DNA from: BPGX01 sp037447455
GTDB taxonomy: Bacteria > Bacteroidota > Bacteroidia > B-17B0 > Aurantibacillaceae
Direction: 5' to 3'
NCBI GenBank assembly: GCA_037447455.1
Contig: JBBIGQ010000002.1
Location: 124,001-188,000 of the forward strand
Length of the DNA stretch: 64,000 bases
The position numbers and the translations under genes are program-made. The notes under the pieces are model-generated. The model ran no database searches, was not told where the DNA came from, and saw only the letters and a list, made by a program, of their open reading frames with translations. Position 1 is the stretch's first letter. Every line of letters begins with the position of its first letter. This document shows, piece after piece, positions 9,499-18,913 of this stretch.

Positions 9499-10691
9499 AA
9501 TAAATAAGCATTCACAGTATTGCCTTTTTTTACGCTTCTTTCTATGGCCACAAGAGCATTACACTTTGCAGCAGAAATCAGCATGTGTGAATCCTGTTTT
9601 TCCGGAATAATAAGACAATTGTTGTCTTCTACCCGAACAAAAAGGAAACGGGTTTTATTATCATTAATTACTATCTCTTGATTTAATTTTACCGGAATGA
9701 TAGGATTTATCCAATCCGAATCCTGCTGCATCAATTTTCGGATATAACGAATGATATACCAATAAAAGCAAGACAATGCCGCACGCGGATTGCCGGGTAA
9801 TCCAAAAATTACTTTCTTGTTTTTTACTGCAAAGACAAAGGGCTTGCCGGGCTTTTGAGCTACTTTATCCACCATTATCTGAAACCCCAATTCTTTAATA
9901 ATTTCCTTCGTATAATCATAATCACCCACCGAGACGCCACCGGTAGTTATCACTATATCGTGCTTTTGTACAGCAGTGTACATCTGTTGACGAATCGTTG
10001 ATTTGTTATCTTTTACAATGCTATATTCAGCATCTATATCAAAGTATTTTTTAAGCAAATGCTGCAACATTAATCCATTCGTTTCATATTTTTCGCCCGG
10101 TAATAGCGCAGAAGACGTTATCTTTTTTAATTCGTTTCCTGTTGCAATGATCTTAACCTGCGGCTTTTTTAGGACAGTCACCTGTCTTTTGCCTAAACTG
10201 ACTAACACAGCTATGTGTTCTGGTTTTACCAATGTATATTTTGGAAAAATTAATTGACCTTTTTTTACTTCTTCTCCTTTATGGCGAATGTTCTGATGTA
10301 TTTTGACCGAGGACAATGAAAATTGAACGATCTTATTATATTCCTTCGTATATTCTTTCATAATGATGACATTGTATCCTTTAGGAACCAATGCGCCCGT
10401 GTAAATTCTAATACAAGCATTTTTTTGTGATTTTTGTTTCGAAAAATAACGCACTTTAGAATCCCCTGCTTTTATTTCTCCTATTACCAAAAACTCCTGT
10501 TCGAGTGAATAATTATCAAAAGCGAGTGCAAAGCCATCTACTGCCGATTGATTAAACGAAGGTAGGTCAATAGGAGCATAGATGTCTTCCGCCAGTACTC
10601 TGTTGGAAGCATTTAAAACAGATATTTTTTCCTTAGGAAGTGATAAGAGTTTGCTTGTAAGTATTTTTAATGTTTCCTGAACAGAATGCAT
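9495..10691 (-). CDS. moeA: Molybdopterin molybdenumtransferase
   Basis: A 398-residue MoeA, which inserts molybdate into adenylated molybdopterin. It has the NASNRVLAEDIYAPIDLPSFN start, the SAVDGFA motif, the central MoeA-type fold with TTGGVSVGDYDYTKE and the LPGNPRAALSCFYW loop, then domain IV. Full length. It lies 4 bp after the DUF3592-like gene and overlaps mobA, so transcription probably starts at 11155-11162. It acts together with the MogA domain of MoaCB. Confidence 0.95.
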   Translation of the reverse strand: MHSVQETLKILTSKLLSLPKEKISVLNASNRVLAEDIYAPIDLPSFNQSAVDGFALAFDNYSLEQEFLVIGEIKAGDSKVRYFSKQKSQKNACIRIYTGALVPKGYNVIIMKEYTKEYNKIVQFSLSSVKIHQNIRHKGEEVKKGQLIFPKYTLVKPEHIAVLVSLGKRQVTVLKKPQVKIIATGNELKKITSSALLPGEKYETNGLMLQHLLKKYFDIDAEYSIVKDNKSTIRQQMYTAVQKHDIVITTGGVSVGDYDYTKEIIKELGFQIMVDKVAQKPGKPFVFAVKNKKVIFGLPGNPRAALSCFYWYIIRYIRKLMQQDSDWINPIIPVKLNQEIVINDNKTRFLFVRVEDNNCLIIPEKQDSHMLISAAKCNALVAIERSVKKGNTVNAYLL

Positions 10692-10695
10692 GTAG

Positions 10696-11139
10696 CTATT
10701 TTAAAATAATTCTTCCATCTTCCGGATGTAATTTATTCACTCTTACTTGATACACATTTCCAATTTTTATAGAATCTTTTGGAAAAGGAAAGAAAACATT
10801 GCAATTCCGATACACTTGATTATTAAAACGATATTCAAAATAAACGCCCTCTTCTTTTCTATCTGTCTGACAAAAATCCAATACTTTCCCCTCCACAAAT
10901 GTATTGTTCTGATAAAAAGAATAATTCATTGTAAATTGCTTGTAAAAAAACACCGTGGCAATACTAAACAAAACCATAAGAAAAAAGCGAACAAATTTAT
11001 TGCGCTGATGGGTGGCTTTCAATAAATAATAAATATTTAAGATAATCCCCACTACAGAACTTATCAAAATAATAAAACTAACAATAATAGTTGCTATTAA
11101 TTGCTCATTACTAACGATATTAAATTGAATAAGCGCCAT
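10696..11139 (-). CDS. DUF3592-like membrane protein of unknown function
   Basis: A 147-residue protein with two hydrophobic segments (about 14-40 and 50-68), followed by a soluble beta-rich domain (FVEGKVLDFCQTDRKEEGVYFEYRFNNQVYR), as in DUF3592-type proteins. No enzymatic motif is visible. It is the first gene of the moeA operon, 4 bp before moeA, but nothing in its sequence links it directly to molybdenum. Function unknown. Confidence 0.6.
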   Translation of the reverse strand: MALIQFNIVSNEQLIATIIVSFIILISSVVGIILNIYYLLKATHQRNKFVRFFLMVLFSIATVFFYKQFTMNYSFYQNNTFVEGKVLDFCQTDRKEEGVYFEYRFNNQVYRNCNVFFPFPKDSIKIGNVYQVRVNKLHPEDGRIILK

Positions 11140-11154
11140 CTATTCGTTCGTTTG

Positions 11155-11162
11155 CAAATATA
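11155..11162 (-). promoter_or_regulatory. -7 promoter element of the moeA-mobA-moaD-moaCB operon
   Basis: TATATTTG on the minus strand, a perfect TAnnTTTG, 16 bp before the first ATG of the operon. No FNR-like box sits at the usual distance; the nar terminator occupies that place, so this operon may be constitutive. Confidence 0.6.
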
Positions 11163-11197
11163 CTAATAAAAATAGCCCCTCAATTTCCGGGGCTATT
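11161..11197 (-). terminator. Rho-independent terminator of the nar operon
   Basis: AATAGCCCC (11171-11179) pairs perfectly with GGGGCTATT (11189-11197) around a 9-base loop. On the minus strand the stem runs into TTTTTATTAG. It lies 33 bp beyond the narI stop. Confidence 0.85.
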
Positions 11198-11229
11198 TAT
11201 TATTTTAATACTTCGAAGGTGATTAACCA

Positions 11230-11958
11230 TCAATTGTTTTTGGGATATTGAATAACCCATGGAGATTCTGGTTTTCTTAATAATTTGCGATCTCTATACC
11301 ATATCACTAATTGATAAGGACGTCCAATGTAATGTAGTGGAGCTACCAGGAAATGAACTAAACGAGTAAAGGGGAATAGCAGAATAATTAAATAGGCCCC
11401 AACGATGTGCAGTTTTACCATCCATGGTAGAGCAACGACTGCTTGAATGTCTGGATTAAATTTGAATATTGACCATAAATACGGGGTCATAACAGAAGCA
11501 AACCAGGAAGACCCCCAACGATAATTAAATGCTACCCATAATCCTAAGAAAATCTGCAATAATAAAATCAATTCAATAATCAAATCCATTTTATTGGTTA
11601 CCACCTTTAACCTGGGCTCAGTGATTCTTCGGATAAACAAATTAATAAGTCCAATAAAAGCGCTCAATCCAAATATAAATCCGGTAATCTCAAGAATAAG
11701 TAACCTTACTGGATGTCCATTCCAGAGTAAAATACTCTTTGGAAATAGAAATGCAATTAAATGTCCAAAAAACGCTACCAGCAGCCCCCAGTGAAAGGGT
11801 TGTGAACCCCAGAACAAACGTCTGCCTTCTAAAAATTCGGACGAAAGCGAAGATACCTTGTATCCAATTTTTGTATACCTAAAAATTGTACCTACTATAA
11901 AAATAGCTAATGCTGCATAAGGTAATCCGATGAATAAGAAATTGTTAAGTGTGTCCAT
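11230..11958 (-). CDS. narI: Respiratory nitrate reductase gamma subunit (cytochrome b)
   Basis: A 242-residue membrane protein with five hydrophobic helices that binds two b hemes, oxidises quinol and passes electrons to NarH. Conserved histidines are seen in QPFHWGLLVAFFGHLIAF and near the end in MVKLHIVGAYLIILLFPFTRLVH. The length is normal for NarI. It is the last gene of the narC-G-H-J-I operon, 21 bp after narJ, and is followed by a strong terminator. Confidence 0.95.
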   Translation of the reverse strand: MDTLNNFLFIGLPYAALAIFIVGTIFRYTKIGYKVSSLSSEFLEGRRLFWGSQPFHWGLLVAFFGHLIAFLFPKSILLWNGHPVRLLILEITGFIFGLSAFIGLINLFIRRITEPRLKVVTNKMDLIIELILLLQIFLGLWVAFNYRWGSSWFASVMTPYLWSIFKFNPDIQAVVALPWMVKLHIVGAYLIILLFPFTRLVHFLVAPLHYIGRPYQLVIWYRDRKLLRKPESPWVIQYPKNN

Positions 11959-11979
11959 AGTGTTGTGTTTTTTTGTTAA

Positions 11980-12651
11980 TTATATTTTTTCAATATTTAA
12001 TTCTTGTTCAATGTTTGATAAAAATCCTTTGGATTTATCTTCTACTACCAATTCCTGAGCACTATAAAGTGCTTCCAAAACATGCTTCAATGCCAATAAT
12101 GGATTTACATAAATATCTCTGTATTCTTTAGATTTTTCAATAAGTGTCTTTTGGTGCTTGAGATAAACTTTATTTTTGTTTTCTATAATTTTACTGTCAA
12201 AATCCCTGATAATTCTTTTAAGACCAGGGTAAGCAACACAATTAATCAAATCTTTTTTTAGCACATCATCTTCCATTCTGTGAAGTAACTTTAGAATATT
12301 CGCTAAATGATCTGTTAACTCAATAGAAGTATCCACTTTATACCTTACAATTTCCTGATTAAGATGCACCAACAATTCAGCACGTTTGTAATCATCTCCA
12401 AACAAAATATACCCTACATCTAATGTTGTGATGGATTGTACTTCAAATGTTTGTGTATAAACTTCCTCTTGCTCACGGATATTTGTTTTTTCCAGGTAGT
12501 AATAAAATACTTTCAGATAATCTATAGCCGCAATTAAATTTTTATTGTAACTCTCCGATGACTGTTCCAGTAGTTTTATTAATTGTGCTGTTGTTTTCTT
12601 TAACCCTTCATCAGGGTATCCTAATATGTGTGCAAATAATTCTAATATCAT
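11980..12651 (-). CDS. narJ: Nitrate reductase assembly chaperone
   Basis: A 223-residue helical protein of the TorD/DmsD family (NarJ), which holds NarGH during Mo-bisMGD insertion. The start MILELFAHILGYPDEGL matches the NarJ N-terminus; an in-frame ATG further upstream would overlap narH and is unlikely. The motif EVQSITTLDVGYILFGDDYKR corresponds to the conserved F-x-LDxGYxLFG-type block of Bacteroidota NarJ. It lies between narH and narI. Confidence 0.85.
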   Translation of the reverse strand: MILELFAHILGYPDEGLKKTTAQLIKLLEQSSESYNKNLIAAIDYLKVFYYYLEKTNIREQEEVYTQTFEVQSITTLDVGYILFGDDYKRAELLVHLNQEIVRYKVDTSIELTDHLANILKLLHRMEDDVLKKDLINCVAYPGLKRIIRDFDSKIIENKNKVYLKHQKTLIEKSKEYRDIYVNPLLALKHVLEALYSAQELVVEDKSKGFLSNIEQELNIEKI

Positions 12652-12664
12652 AAATTTTTTGTTT

Positions 12665-14215
12665 TTATAATCCTCTTTGAGCAGGAACCGTAAATCCAAA
12701 ACCTACTGAACCTTTTCTATCTCCTGTATTTTCCAATAATTCCATTGCTTCTTCACGGTGTGCAGCAGGAATAACAAAACGGTCGTCAAATTTAGCAAGC
12801 GAAGTCAGGTAATAAATATCTTCTGCTACCTGTGGAGTATACCCTACTTCTCTTAAAGCCGCTTCTGCTTTGTCTAATGGAATATCACCCACTGTTTTAG
12901 CTCTTCTCCAGATTCGAATGGCCAATAGTTTTTTTAAGCGATCTTTAATTTTACTTTCGTCTCCGGCGCTAAACAAATTAGCCATATATTTTAACGGGAA
13001 TCTGGATTTTTCCACTACTCCAAAAATCTCTTCTATACTGGTATCGTATTTCCAATCATCCTGCCATATTTTAGCAATCGGATCCATTTGATTTTTCAGA
13101 TGTTCATTGGTTTGCTTAGATAAAGATGCCATTACCGGCAGCATCGGCGGAACATAAAATAACATGGGTAGTGTTCTGAACTCTGGGTGCAATGGAAGTG
13201 CCAATCCCCATTTCTTGATAAATTTGTAAGTAGGTGAATATTGTGCGGCCTTAATGGTAGAGTCAGGAATACCGTTTTCTTTGGCTGCTTTAATAACATT
13301 TGGATCAAAAGGATCTAATATCATATTCATGTGTGCGTCTACAAGCGCTGACTCTTCTGCGGTTGCCACTTTTTCAATCATATCCGCATCGTATAATACC
13401 ACACCTAAATACCGTATACGACCCACACACGAATGCATACAAGCAGGCGCTAAACCGGCCTCAATTCTTGGAAAGCAAAGAATACACTTTTCGGATTTAC
13501 CGGTATGCCAATTATAATATGATTTTTTATATGGACAGGCGGTTACACACATTCTCCATGCTCGGCAAACTTCCTGATTGATAAGCACTACCCCGTCTTC
13601 TCCCCTTTTATATATTGCACCTGACGGGCAAGATGCTACACAGGCAGGGTTTAAACAGTGGTTACAAATTCTTGGCAAATAAAAAAACGCCATTTTTTCT
13701 AATTGAAACATGGCCTCCTGCTCTGCTTCTGATAAATTTTCCAGATTAGGATCTTTACGACCATAATCCGGCGTACCACTCAAATCGTCATCCCAATTAG
13801 GTCCCATTTTAATATCCATAGGTTCTCCTGTAATTAAGGAAATGGGGCGGGCAGTTGGTTGATCATTTCCTTCAGGTGCTTCAATCAAATTCAGATACCG
13901 GTACGTAAATGGCTCATAATAATCATCAATAACAGGTAAATGTGGATTGTGAAAGATGTTGAGTAATCCTTTTTTCTTCCCTGCTCCTCTTAAATCAATT
14001 TTTCCATTTTTCTTTTCCCAACCACCTTTATATATTCTCTGATCTTCCCATTTTGTGGGATAACCAGTACCCGGTTTTGTCTCAACATTATTCCACCACA
14101 TATATTCAGCCCCTTTTCTATCTGTCCATATATTTTTACAAGCGATAGAACAAGTGTGGCACCCGATACATTTATCCAGGTGGAAAATCATTGACATTTG
14201 TGCTCTTACATTCAT
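12665..14215 (-). CDS. narH: Respiratory nitrate reductase beta subunit (Fe-S)
   Basis: A 516-residue electron-transfer subunit with four cysteine clusters: CIGCHTCSIACKNIW, CNHCLNPACVASCP, CRAWRMCVTACPYKK and CILCFPRIEAGLAPACMHSC. In the third, a tryptophan replaces one cysteine, the known NarH signature of a [3Fe-4S] centre. It carries electrons from NarI heme to NarG. Full length, ending in the family-typical GSVGFGFTVPAQRG. It lies 28 bp after narG. Confidence 0.97.
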   Translation of the reverse strand: MNVRAQMSMIFHLDKCIGCHTCSIACKNIWTDRKGAEYMWWNNVETKPGTGYPTKWEDQRIYKGGWEKKNGKIDLRGAGKKKGLLNIFHNPHLPVIDDYYEPFTYRYLNLIEAPEGNDQPTARPISLITGEPMDIKMGPNWDDDLSGTPDYGRKDPNLENLSEAEQEAMFQLEKMAFFYLPRICNHCLNPACVASCPSGAIYKRGEDGVVLINQEVCRAWRMCVTACPYKKSYYNWHTGKSEKCILCFPRIEAGLAPACMHSCVGRIRYLGVVLYDADMIEKVATAEESALVDAHMNMILDPFDPNVIKAAKENGIPDSTIKAAQYSPTYKFIKKWGLALPLHPEFRTLPMLFYVPPMLPVMASLSKQTNEHLKNQMDPIAKIWQDDWKYDTSIEEIFGVVEKSRFPLKYMANLFSAGDESKIKDRLKKLLAIRIWRRAKTVGDIPLDKAEAALREVGYTPQVAEDIYYLTSLAKFDDRFVIPAAHREEAMELLENTGDRKGSVGFGFTVPAQRGL

Positions 14216-14243
14216 AGGTTTTTGTTTTTATGATTGATGATAA

Positions 14244-17200
14244 TTACCATATTACTTTTTTCATTTTCCTTACCACCACATGTGTATCTCTTTGTGGTGC
14301 AACAGGTCCCCAATAATTGAAGTGATAGGTAAATTGACCATATCCTCCGCATAAATAATTGGGTTTAAGGTGAATGCGTGTTACACTATTATGACCGCCT
14401 CCACGATATGGTCTTGATTCTGATTTTGGTACAATTGTTCTTTCAGGTACGTGATAAACAATACATACTCCTCTTGGTATTCTGGAACTCACCACAGCAC
14501 GGGTTACATATACACCATGGTCATTAATGACCTCTACCCAATCGTTATCGTTGATACCCATTTCTTCTGCATCTTTTTCATTAATCCAACAAGGTTCTAT
14601 TCCTCTGTTTAAGGTCAGCATTCTCAATGTATCCCCATAAGTAGAGTGAATGTGCCATTTTCCATGTGGTGTCAGATAGTTCAAAATTTTGGCGTTTGGG
14701 TCATCCTTAATTGTTTCTTTCAAATCGCCATATACTTCAAAATTAGGTTCTGGTTTAAAGGTGGGCAAATGTTCTCCATAAGCAATGTACATTTCATGAT
14801 CTAAGTAAAAATGTTGTCTGCCCGTCAATGTTCTCCAAGGTACTAATTTATCAACATTATAGGTATAGGGGGCATACGCTCTGCCATTGTTCATTAAACC
14901 ACTCCACAAAGGCGACGTATTGTATCTTCTCGGCTGTGCCTGTAAATCCGCATAAGTAAGGTAAATATCTTTTGAACCTTCTGCCAGATCTGCTAACACT
15001 AATCCTGTTTTCTTTTCCATATTCTTGTAGGCATGGTAATTTAATTTCCCATTGGTCAGCGTGGATAGATGTAACAGCGCGTTAGCAGCCCATACATCCT
15101 CTTTTATAGAAGGAAATACTTCTCCATTCCATTCTTCAACCGGAAAATGATTGGAAGTAATCATTTCTTCATAGGCATCATCTGCTTCATATTTTACCCC
15201 ATGAGCACCTAATCCATTCGTTTTGATATTTTTACCTAATAAGCAGAATTTTTCATATAATTTAGTATAATCTCTTTCTACAACAGCAATATTGTGCGTT
15301 GTTTTGCCTGGTATTAACTCACACTCACCCAAATACCAATCTTTAATTTGAGTTTGAGTTATTTCTCCCGGACTATCATGAGCTATGGGGCTAATAACAA
15401 TATCTTTATAAGTTCCTTGCATGTGTTTTTTAGCCATCTCAGAGGTTGCAAACGCAATATTTTTAAATATGTCCCAGTCCGTTTTAGTTTCCCAAACTGG
15501 TGCAACCGCTGCAGAAAGCGGATGGATGAAAGAATGCAGATCTGTAGAGTTTAAATCCGCTTTTTCATACCACGACGCAGCAGGTAATACAATATCGGAG
15601 TATAAAGCAGACGAATCCATACGGAAATTGAGATCTACTACCAAATCCATTTTTCCTTCAGGGGCAATATCTCTCCACGTAATTTCTTCTGGTTTTACCT
15701 CATTATCTTTACTTATTGAATTATGGTGTGTGCCTAAGTAATGTTTCAATGCATATTCGTGTCCTTTCATACTACCTACAATAGCATTGCCCCGCCATAT
15801 AAACCAAACTCTTGGCCAGTTTTCAGGTGCTTCAGGGTCGGATACGGAATATTTTATCTGTTTGTTTTTTAATTTGTCAACCACTAATTGAACAATCTCT
15901 TCATTTGTTTTAGCTCCTTTATCTATTGCTTCCTGAGCTAACTTCAAGGGGTTTTCATTGAATTGAGGATAATAAGGCATCCACCCACAACGCACGGCCT
16001 TGTAGATCATATCGGCTGTATGTTTTTTGGATAATTCATTTTTAGGAACAGTATGGTACCTTGTATGATTGCCATCATAACGATATTGAGAGGTATTGAT
16101 GTAATGCCATAAAGGGGCCTGTTGCAAGCGTACAGCATTTACCCAATCTCTTGCAAAAGCAATTGTTCCCCATGAGTCGGATGGTGCCAATTTTTCTTGT
16201 CCTACATAATGATTCAATCCTCCGCCATTCACACCGACACATCCGCACAGCATAAGAGCCATCGCACCGGCACGATATATTAAATTTTGGTGGTACCAGT
16301 GATTAATACCAGCGCCAATGATTATCATGCATTTCCCTTTGGTAATATCGGCTGTTTTGGCCCATTCTCTTGCAAATGAAATAACCGTTTTAGCATCAAT
16401 ACCAGTGATCATTTCCTGCCATGCAGGTGTATATGATTGAGTAGGATCTGTATAATCAGATGGATATTCGCCCGGCAACCCTCTGCTTACACCATATTGA
16501 GCAAAAATCAAATCATACACAGTGGTAACCGCTCTTTTTTTGCCATCCACCGTTGTAATATATTTGACAGGAACCCCCCTTTTATGTTGCTTGTCAAAAG
16601 CAAAATCGGTTATTTCTACCTGTAAAACTTCTTCTTTATGATTAATAAGCGTGAGAAGAGGGTCATACGATTGATCCATAATACCATCTTCTAATTTCAT
16701 ATTCCATTTTCCACCTTGCTTATCCCATCTGAAACCAACGCTGCCTTTTGGCACTACCAGTTTTCCTGTTTTTTCATCAATATTAAGGAATTTCCAATCT
16801 CCGTTTTCAATGTCTTTATATTCCTTAATTTGGTTGGCTCTTAATAAGCGTCCTGGTTTGTATGTGCCGTTTTCTTCTGTTATTTCAACGAGGAATGGAG
16901 AATCTGTGTATTGTTTAATATATTTAATAAAATATTCGCTGGGCTGTTCGTAATGAAATTCTTTCAGCATTACGTGCGTAGCCGCCATCCAGAAAGCGCC
17001 ATCGGTGCCGGCGTGCAGTGGTATCCATTGATCGGCATATTTACAAACCTGACTGAAGTCCGGTGAAAACACAACGGCTTTTGTTCCGTTATGACGGGAT
17101 TCTGCAAAGAAATGACAATCCGGCGTCCGGGTCATATTCAAACAGGCGCCCATATCCGCTATCATCTTAGCATTGTACCAGTCGGCACTTTCGCAAACAT

Positions 17201-17858
17201 CGGTTTGTTCACCCCATATCTCAGGAAAAGCAGGTGGCAAATCACAATACCAGTCATAAAAACTTAAATTCATACCTCCGAATAATTGCAGGAATCTTCC
17301 GCCAGCCGCATAACTTAGCATAGACATGGCCGGAATAGGTGAGAATCCTGCTACACGATCCGGTCCGTATTTTTTAGCAGTATAAATGTTGGCTGCTGCT
17401 ATAAGTTCTAATACTTCATCCCAGCTTACTCTTCTAAATCCGCCTTTCCCTCTGGCTTTTTGATAACGTTTTCTTTTGGCTTCATCTTTCTGGATATTTT
17501 CCCAGGCAGTATAAGCATCACCGGTTTTCTTTTTTTCTTCTCTGAATAAATCAAGCAAGGCGCCACGAATTAACGGATATTTGATTCTTAAAGGGCTATA
17601 GAGATACCATGAGTAAGATATTCCTCTTTGACATCCTCTGGGTTCGTATGGCGGAATGGAACTTTCCAGCAAAGGATAGTCCAATTGTTGAGTTTCCCAA
17701 ACAACAATACCATCTTTCACATGAATTTGCCAGGAACAACCACCTGTGCAATTTACGCCATGCGTACTTCTTACTATTCTATCATGTTGAAATCTGTTTC
17801 TGTAAAACTCCTCCCATTTTCTGGTTTCGGGAGAGATAATGTCTTTAATCCAAGTCAT
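14244..17858 (-). CDS. narG: Respiratory nitrate reductase alpha subunit (Mo-bisMGD catalytic subunit)
   Basis: A 1204-residue DMSO-reductase-family enzyme that reduces nitrate to nitrite. The N-terminal FS0 site is STHGVNCTGGCSWQIHV (His plus Cys ligands, the NarG hallmark). The Mo-ligand region is YCDLPPAFPEIWGEQTDVCE. The C-terminal molybdopterin-binding domain ends in RGGGHNSVTRIHLKPN and FNYWGP. There is no obvious Tat signal, so it probably faces the cytoplasm. It needs MGD from MobA and molybdate from ModABC, both encoded nearby. It follows the cytochrome gene by 18 bp. Confidence 0.97.
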   Translation of the reverse strand: MTWIKDIISPETRKWEEFYRNRFQHDRIVRSTHGVNCTGGCSWQIHVKDGIVVWETQQLDYPLLESSIPPYEPRGCQRGISYSWYLYSPLRIKYPLIRGALLDLFREEKKKTGDAYTAWENIQKDEAKRKRYQKARGKGGFRRVSWDEVLELIAAANIYTAKKYGPDRVAGFSPIPAMSMLSYAAGGRFLQLFGGMNLSFYDWYCDLPPAFPEIWGEQTDVCESADWYNAKMIADMGACLNMTRTPDCHFFAESRHNGTKAVVFSPDFSQVCKYADQWIPLHAGTDGAFWMAATHVMLKEFHYEQPSEYFIKYIKQYTDSPFLVEITEENGTYKPGRLLRANQIKEYKDIENGDWKFLNIDEKTGKLVVPKGSVGFRWDKQGGKWNMKLEDGIMDQSYDPLLTLINHKEEVLQVEITDFAFDKQHKRGVPVKYITTVDGKKRAVTTVYDLIFAQYGVSRGLPGEYPSDYTDPTQSYTPAWQEMITGIDAKTVISFAREWAKTADITKGKCMIIIGAGINHWYHQNLIYRAGAMALMLCGCVGVNGGGLNHYVGQEKLAPSDSWGTIAFARDWVNAVRLQQAPLWHYINTSQYRYDGNHTRYHTVPKNELSKKHTADMIYKAVRCGWMPYYPQFNENPLKLAQEAIDKGAKTNEEIVQLVVDKLKNKQIKYSVSDPEAPENWPRVWFIWRGNAIVGSMKGHEYALKHYLGTHHNSISKDNEVKPEEITWRDIAPEGKMDLVVDLNFRMDSSALYSDIVLPAASWYEKADLNSTDLHSFIHPLSAAVAPVWETKTDWDIFKNIAFATSEMAKKHMQGTYKDIVISPIAHDSPGEITQTQIKDWYLGECELIPGKTTHNIAVVERDYTKLYEKFCLLGKNIKTNGLGAHGVKYEADDAYEEMITSNHFPVEEWNGEVFPSIKEDVWAANALLHLSTLTNGKLNYHAYKNMEKKTGLVLADLAEGSKDIYLTYADLQAQPRRYNTSPLWSGLMNNGRAYAPYTYNVDKLVPWRTLTGRQHFYLDHEMYIAYGEHLPTFKPEPNFEVYGDLKETIKDDPNAKILNYLTPHGKWHIHSTYGDTLRMLTLNRGIEPCWINEKDAEEMGINDNDWVEVINDHGVYVTRAVVSSRIPRGVCIVYHVPERTIVPKSESRPYRGGGHNSVTRIHLKPNYLCGGYGQFTYHFNYWGPVAPQRDTHVVVRKMKKVIW

Positions 17859-17876
17859 AGAATTAGTTTTTAATGA

Positions 17877-18728
17877 TTAATAACTTTTGATTTGTCGTGA
17901 ATAAATAGAATGGTTAATAGTTCTCTTTTTTCTATTATACCAGATTATAGAATAAATGCCTAAAAGAATAATAATACCGGGTATTCCTCCCCACACCAAA
18001 AGAGAGGCATAATCAAAAGGAACCGTTTCGTGGCTTTCTTTTGCTACTTGCCTGAGAAATGCAGCAATTGCCACCGATTCTTCTTCTGTGATAGGATGTT
18101 TTTCAAAGGCATTTTTCATAGCAGGGAAAGGCAATCCACTCAATACGCCTTTGATGCCTTCTTCTCCTATTCTGGTGTAAACATCTGTCAGATCTTTTGC
18201 TAAACTGCCTCCCCCTGTAACGGCGTAAGAGTTTACATTATGACACGAAATACAGGTAGAACCACCATTTTGAAAACGATTGCGACCATCAAATAACTTC
18301 GCTCCCTTTTCAACCAATTGAGCAAAGGCCTGTTTATCAGTAATTTCCGGTTCAGCGGGTTGGGGTGGTTCTTGTTGTTCTGCAGTCGTTGAAGCAACAG
18401 AAGCACTATTCTCTTCTATGTATTTGAGAATTTCATCTATCTGAGCATCCGATACATTTTGATCGGGCATTACTGTTTGGTTGAATTCATTGAATATTGC
18501 AACTGCCTCCTTATCACCGCTTTTTACTACGGATTGCGAAGATTTGATAAACTTATGTAACCATTCTTTGCTTCTTCGTTGTGTTATATTGGTTAAGTCA
18601 GGCCCTACTAATCTTGCACCGAACTTGTGGCACATGCCACAATTATTCTTAAATAATGTTGCTCCATCTTGTGCAAAAGCAGAGGAGAAAGAGACGATTA
18701 AAAATCCAACAGCTAATTTACGTATCAT
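17877..18728 (-). CDS. Diheme cytochrome c of the nitrate reductase operon (NarC-like)
   Basis: A 283-residue exported, membrane-anchored cytochrome. It has an N-terminal signal ending ...SSAFAQ, heme site CGMCH at 30-34 (a small class I domain with MPDQ as the likely axial Met), a Glu/Pro/Ala-rich linker (115-130), a second heme site CISCH at 159-163 and a C-terminal membrane helix at about 243-264. Its place as first gene before narG resembles the narC-narGHJI order known from Thermus and other non-proteobacterial nitrate reducers. It probably carries electrons between the quinol pool or a periplasmic donor and NarI, which is inferred from position. Confidence 0.85.
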   Translation of the reverse strand: MIRKLAVGFLIVSFSSAFAQDGATLFKNNCGMCHKFGARLVGPDLTNITQRRSKEWLHKFIKSSQSVVKSGDKEAVAIFNEFNQTVMPDQNVSDAQIDEILKYIEENSASVASTTAEQQEPPQPAEPEITDKQAFAQLVEKGAKLFDGRNRFQNGGSTCISCHNVNSYAVTGGGSLAKDLTDVYTRIGEEGIKGVLSGLPFPAMKNAFEKHPITEEESVAIAAFLRQVAKESHETVPFDYASLLVWGGIPGIIILLGIYSIIWYNRKKRTINHSIYSRQIKSY

Positions 18729-18780
18729 AATTTTAAGAGTTTTTGTTAGTTGTTAGTTATTGTTAACTAATTTTCCGCAA

Positions 18781-18788
18781 CAAAGGTA
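18781..18788 (-). promoter_or_regulatory. -7 promoter element of the nar operon
   Basis: TACCTTTG on the minus strand, a perfect TAnnTTTG. Predicted start of transcription is about 18775, giving a leader of roughly 47 bases before the cytochrome ATG. Confidence 0.75.
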
Positions 18789-18811
18789 GGGGGTATGCTG
18801 TCCAAAAAATA

Positions 18812-18823
18812 TGATAATAATCA
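18812..18823. promoter_or_regulatory. FNR-like box TGATAATAATCA upstream of nar
   Basis: A perfect TGAT-N4-ATCA site in ATGATAATAATCAG. Its centre (18817.5) is exactly 36.5 bp upstream of the last G of the -7 element, the same geometry as at the fnr-like gene. Confidence 0.75.
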
Positions 18824-18913
18824 GTATGGGGGATGATTTTTGTCAAGCGAACGTTTTTTTCCCATTTCTCTTATTTTACGAGAAATATTGTGTATCCCGA
18901 ACGGTTGAACTGT

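Noticed and set aside
13254..13581. Long plus-strand reading frames antisense to narH
   Set aside because: They mirror the strongly conserved NarH cysteine clusters on the other strand and show no independent domain.
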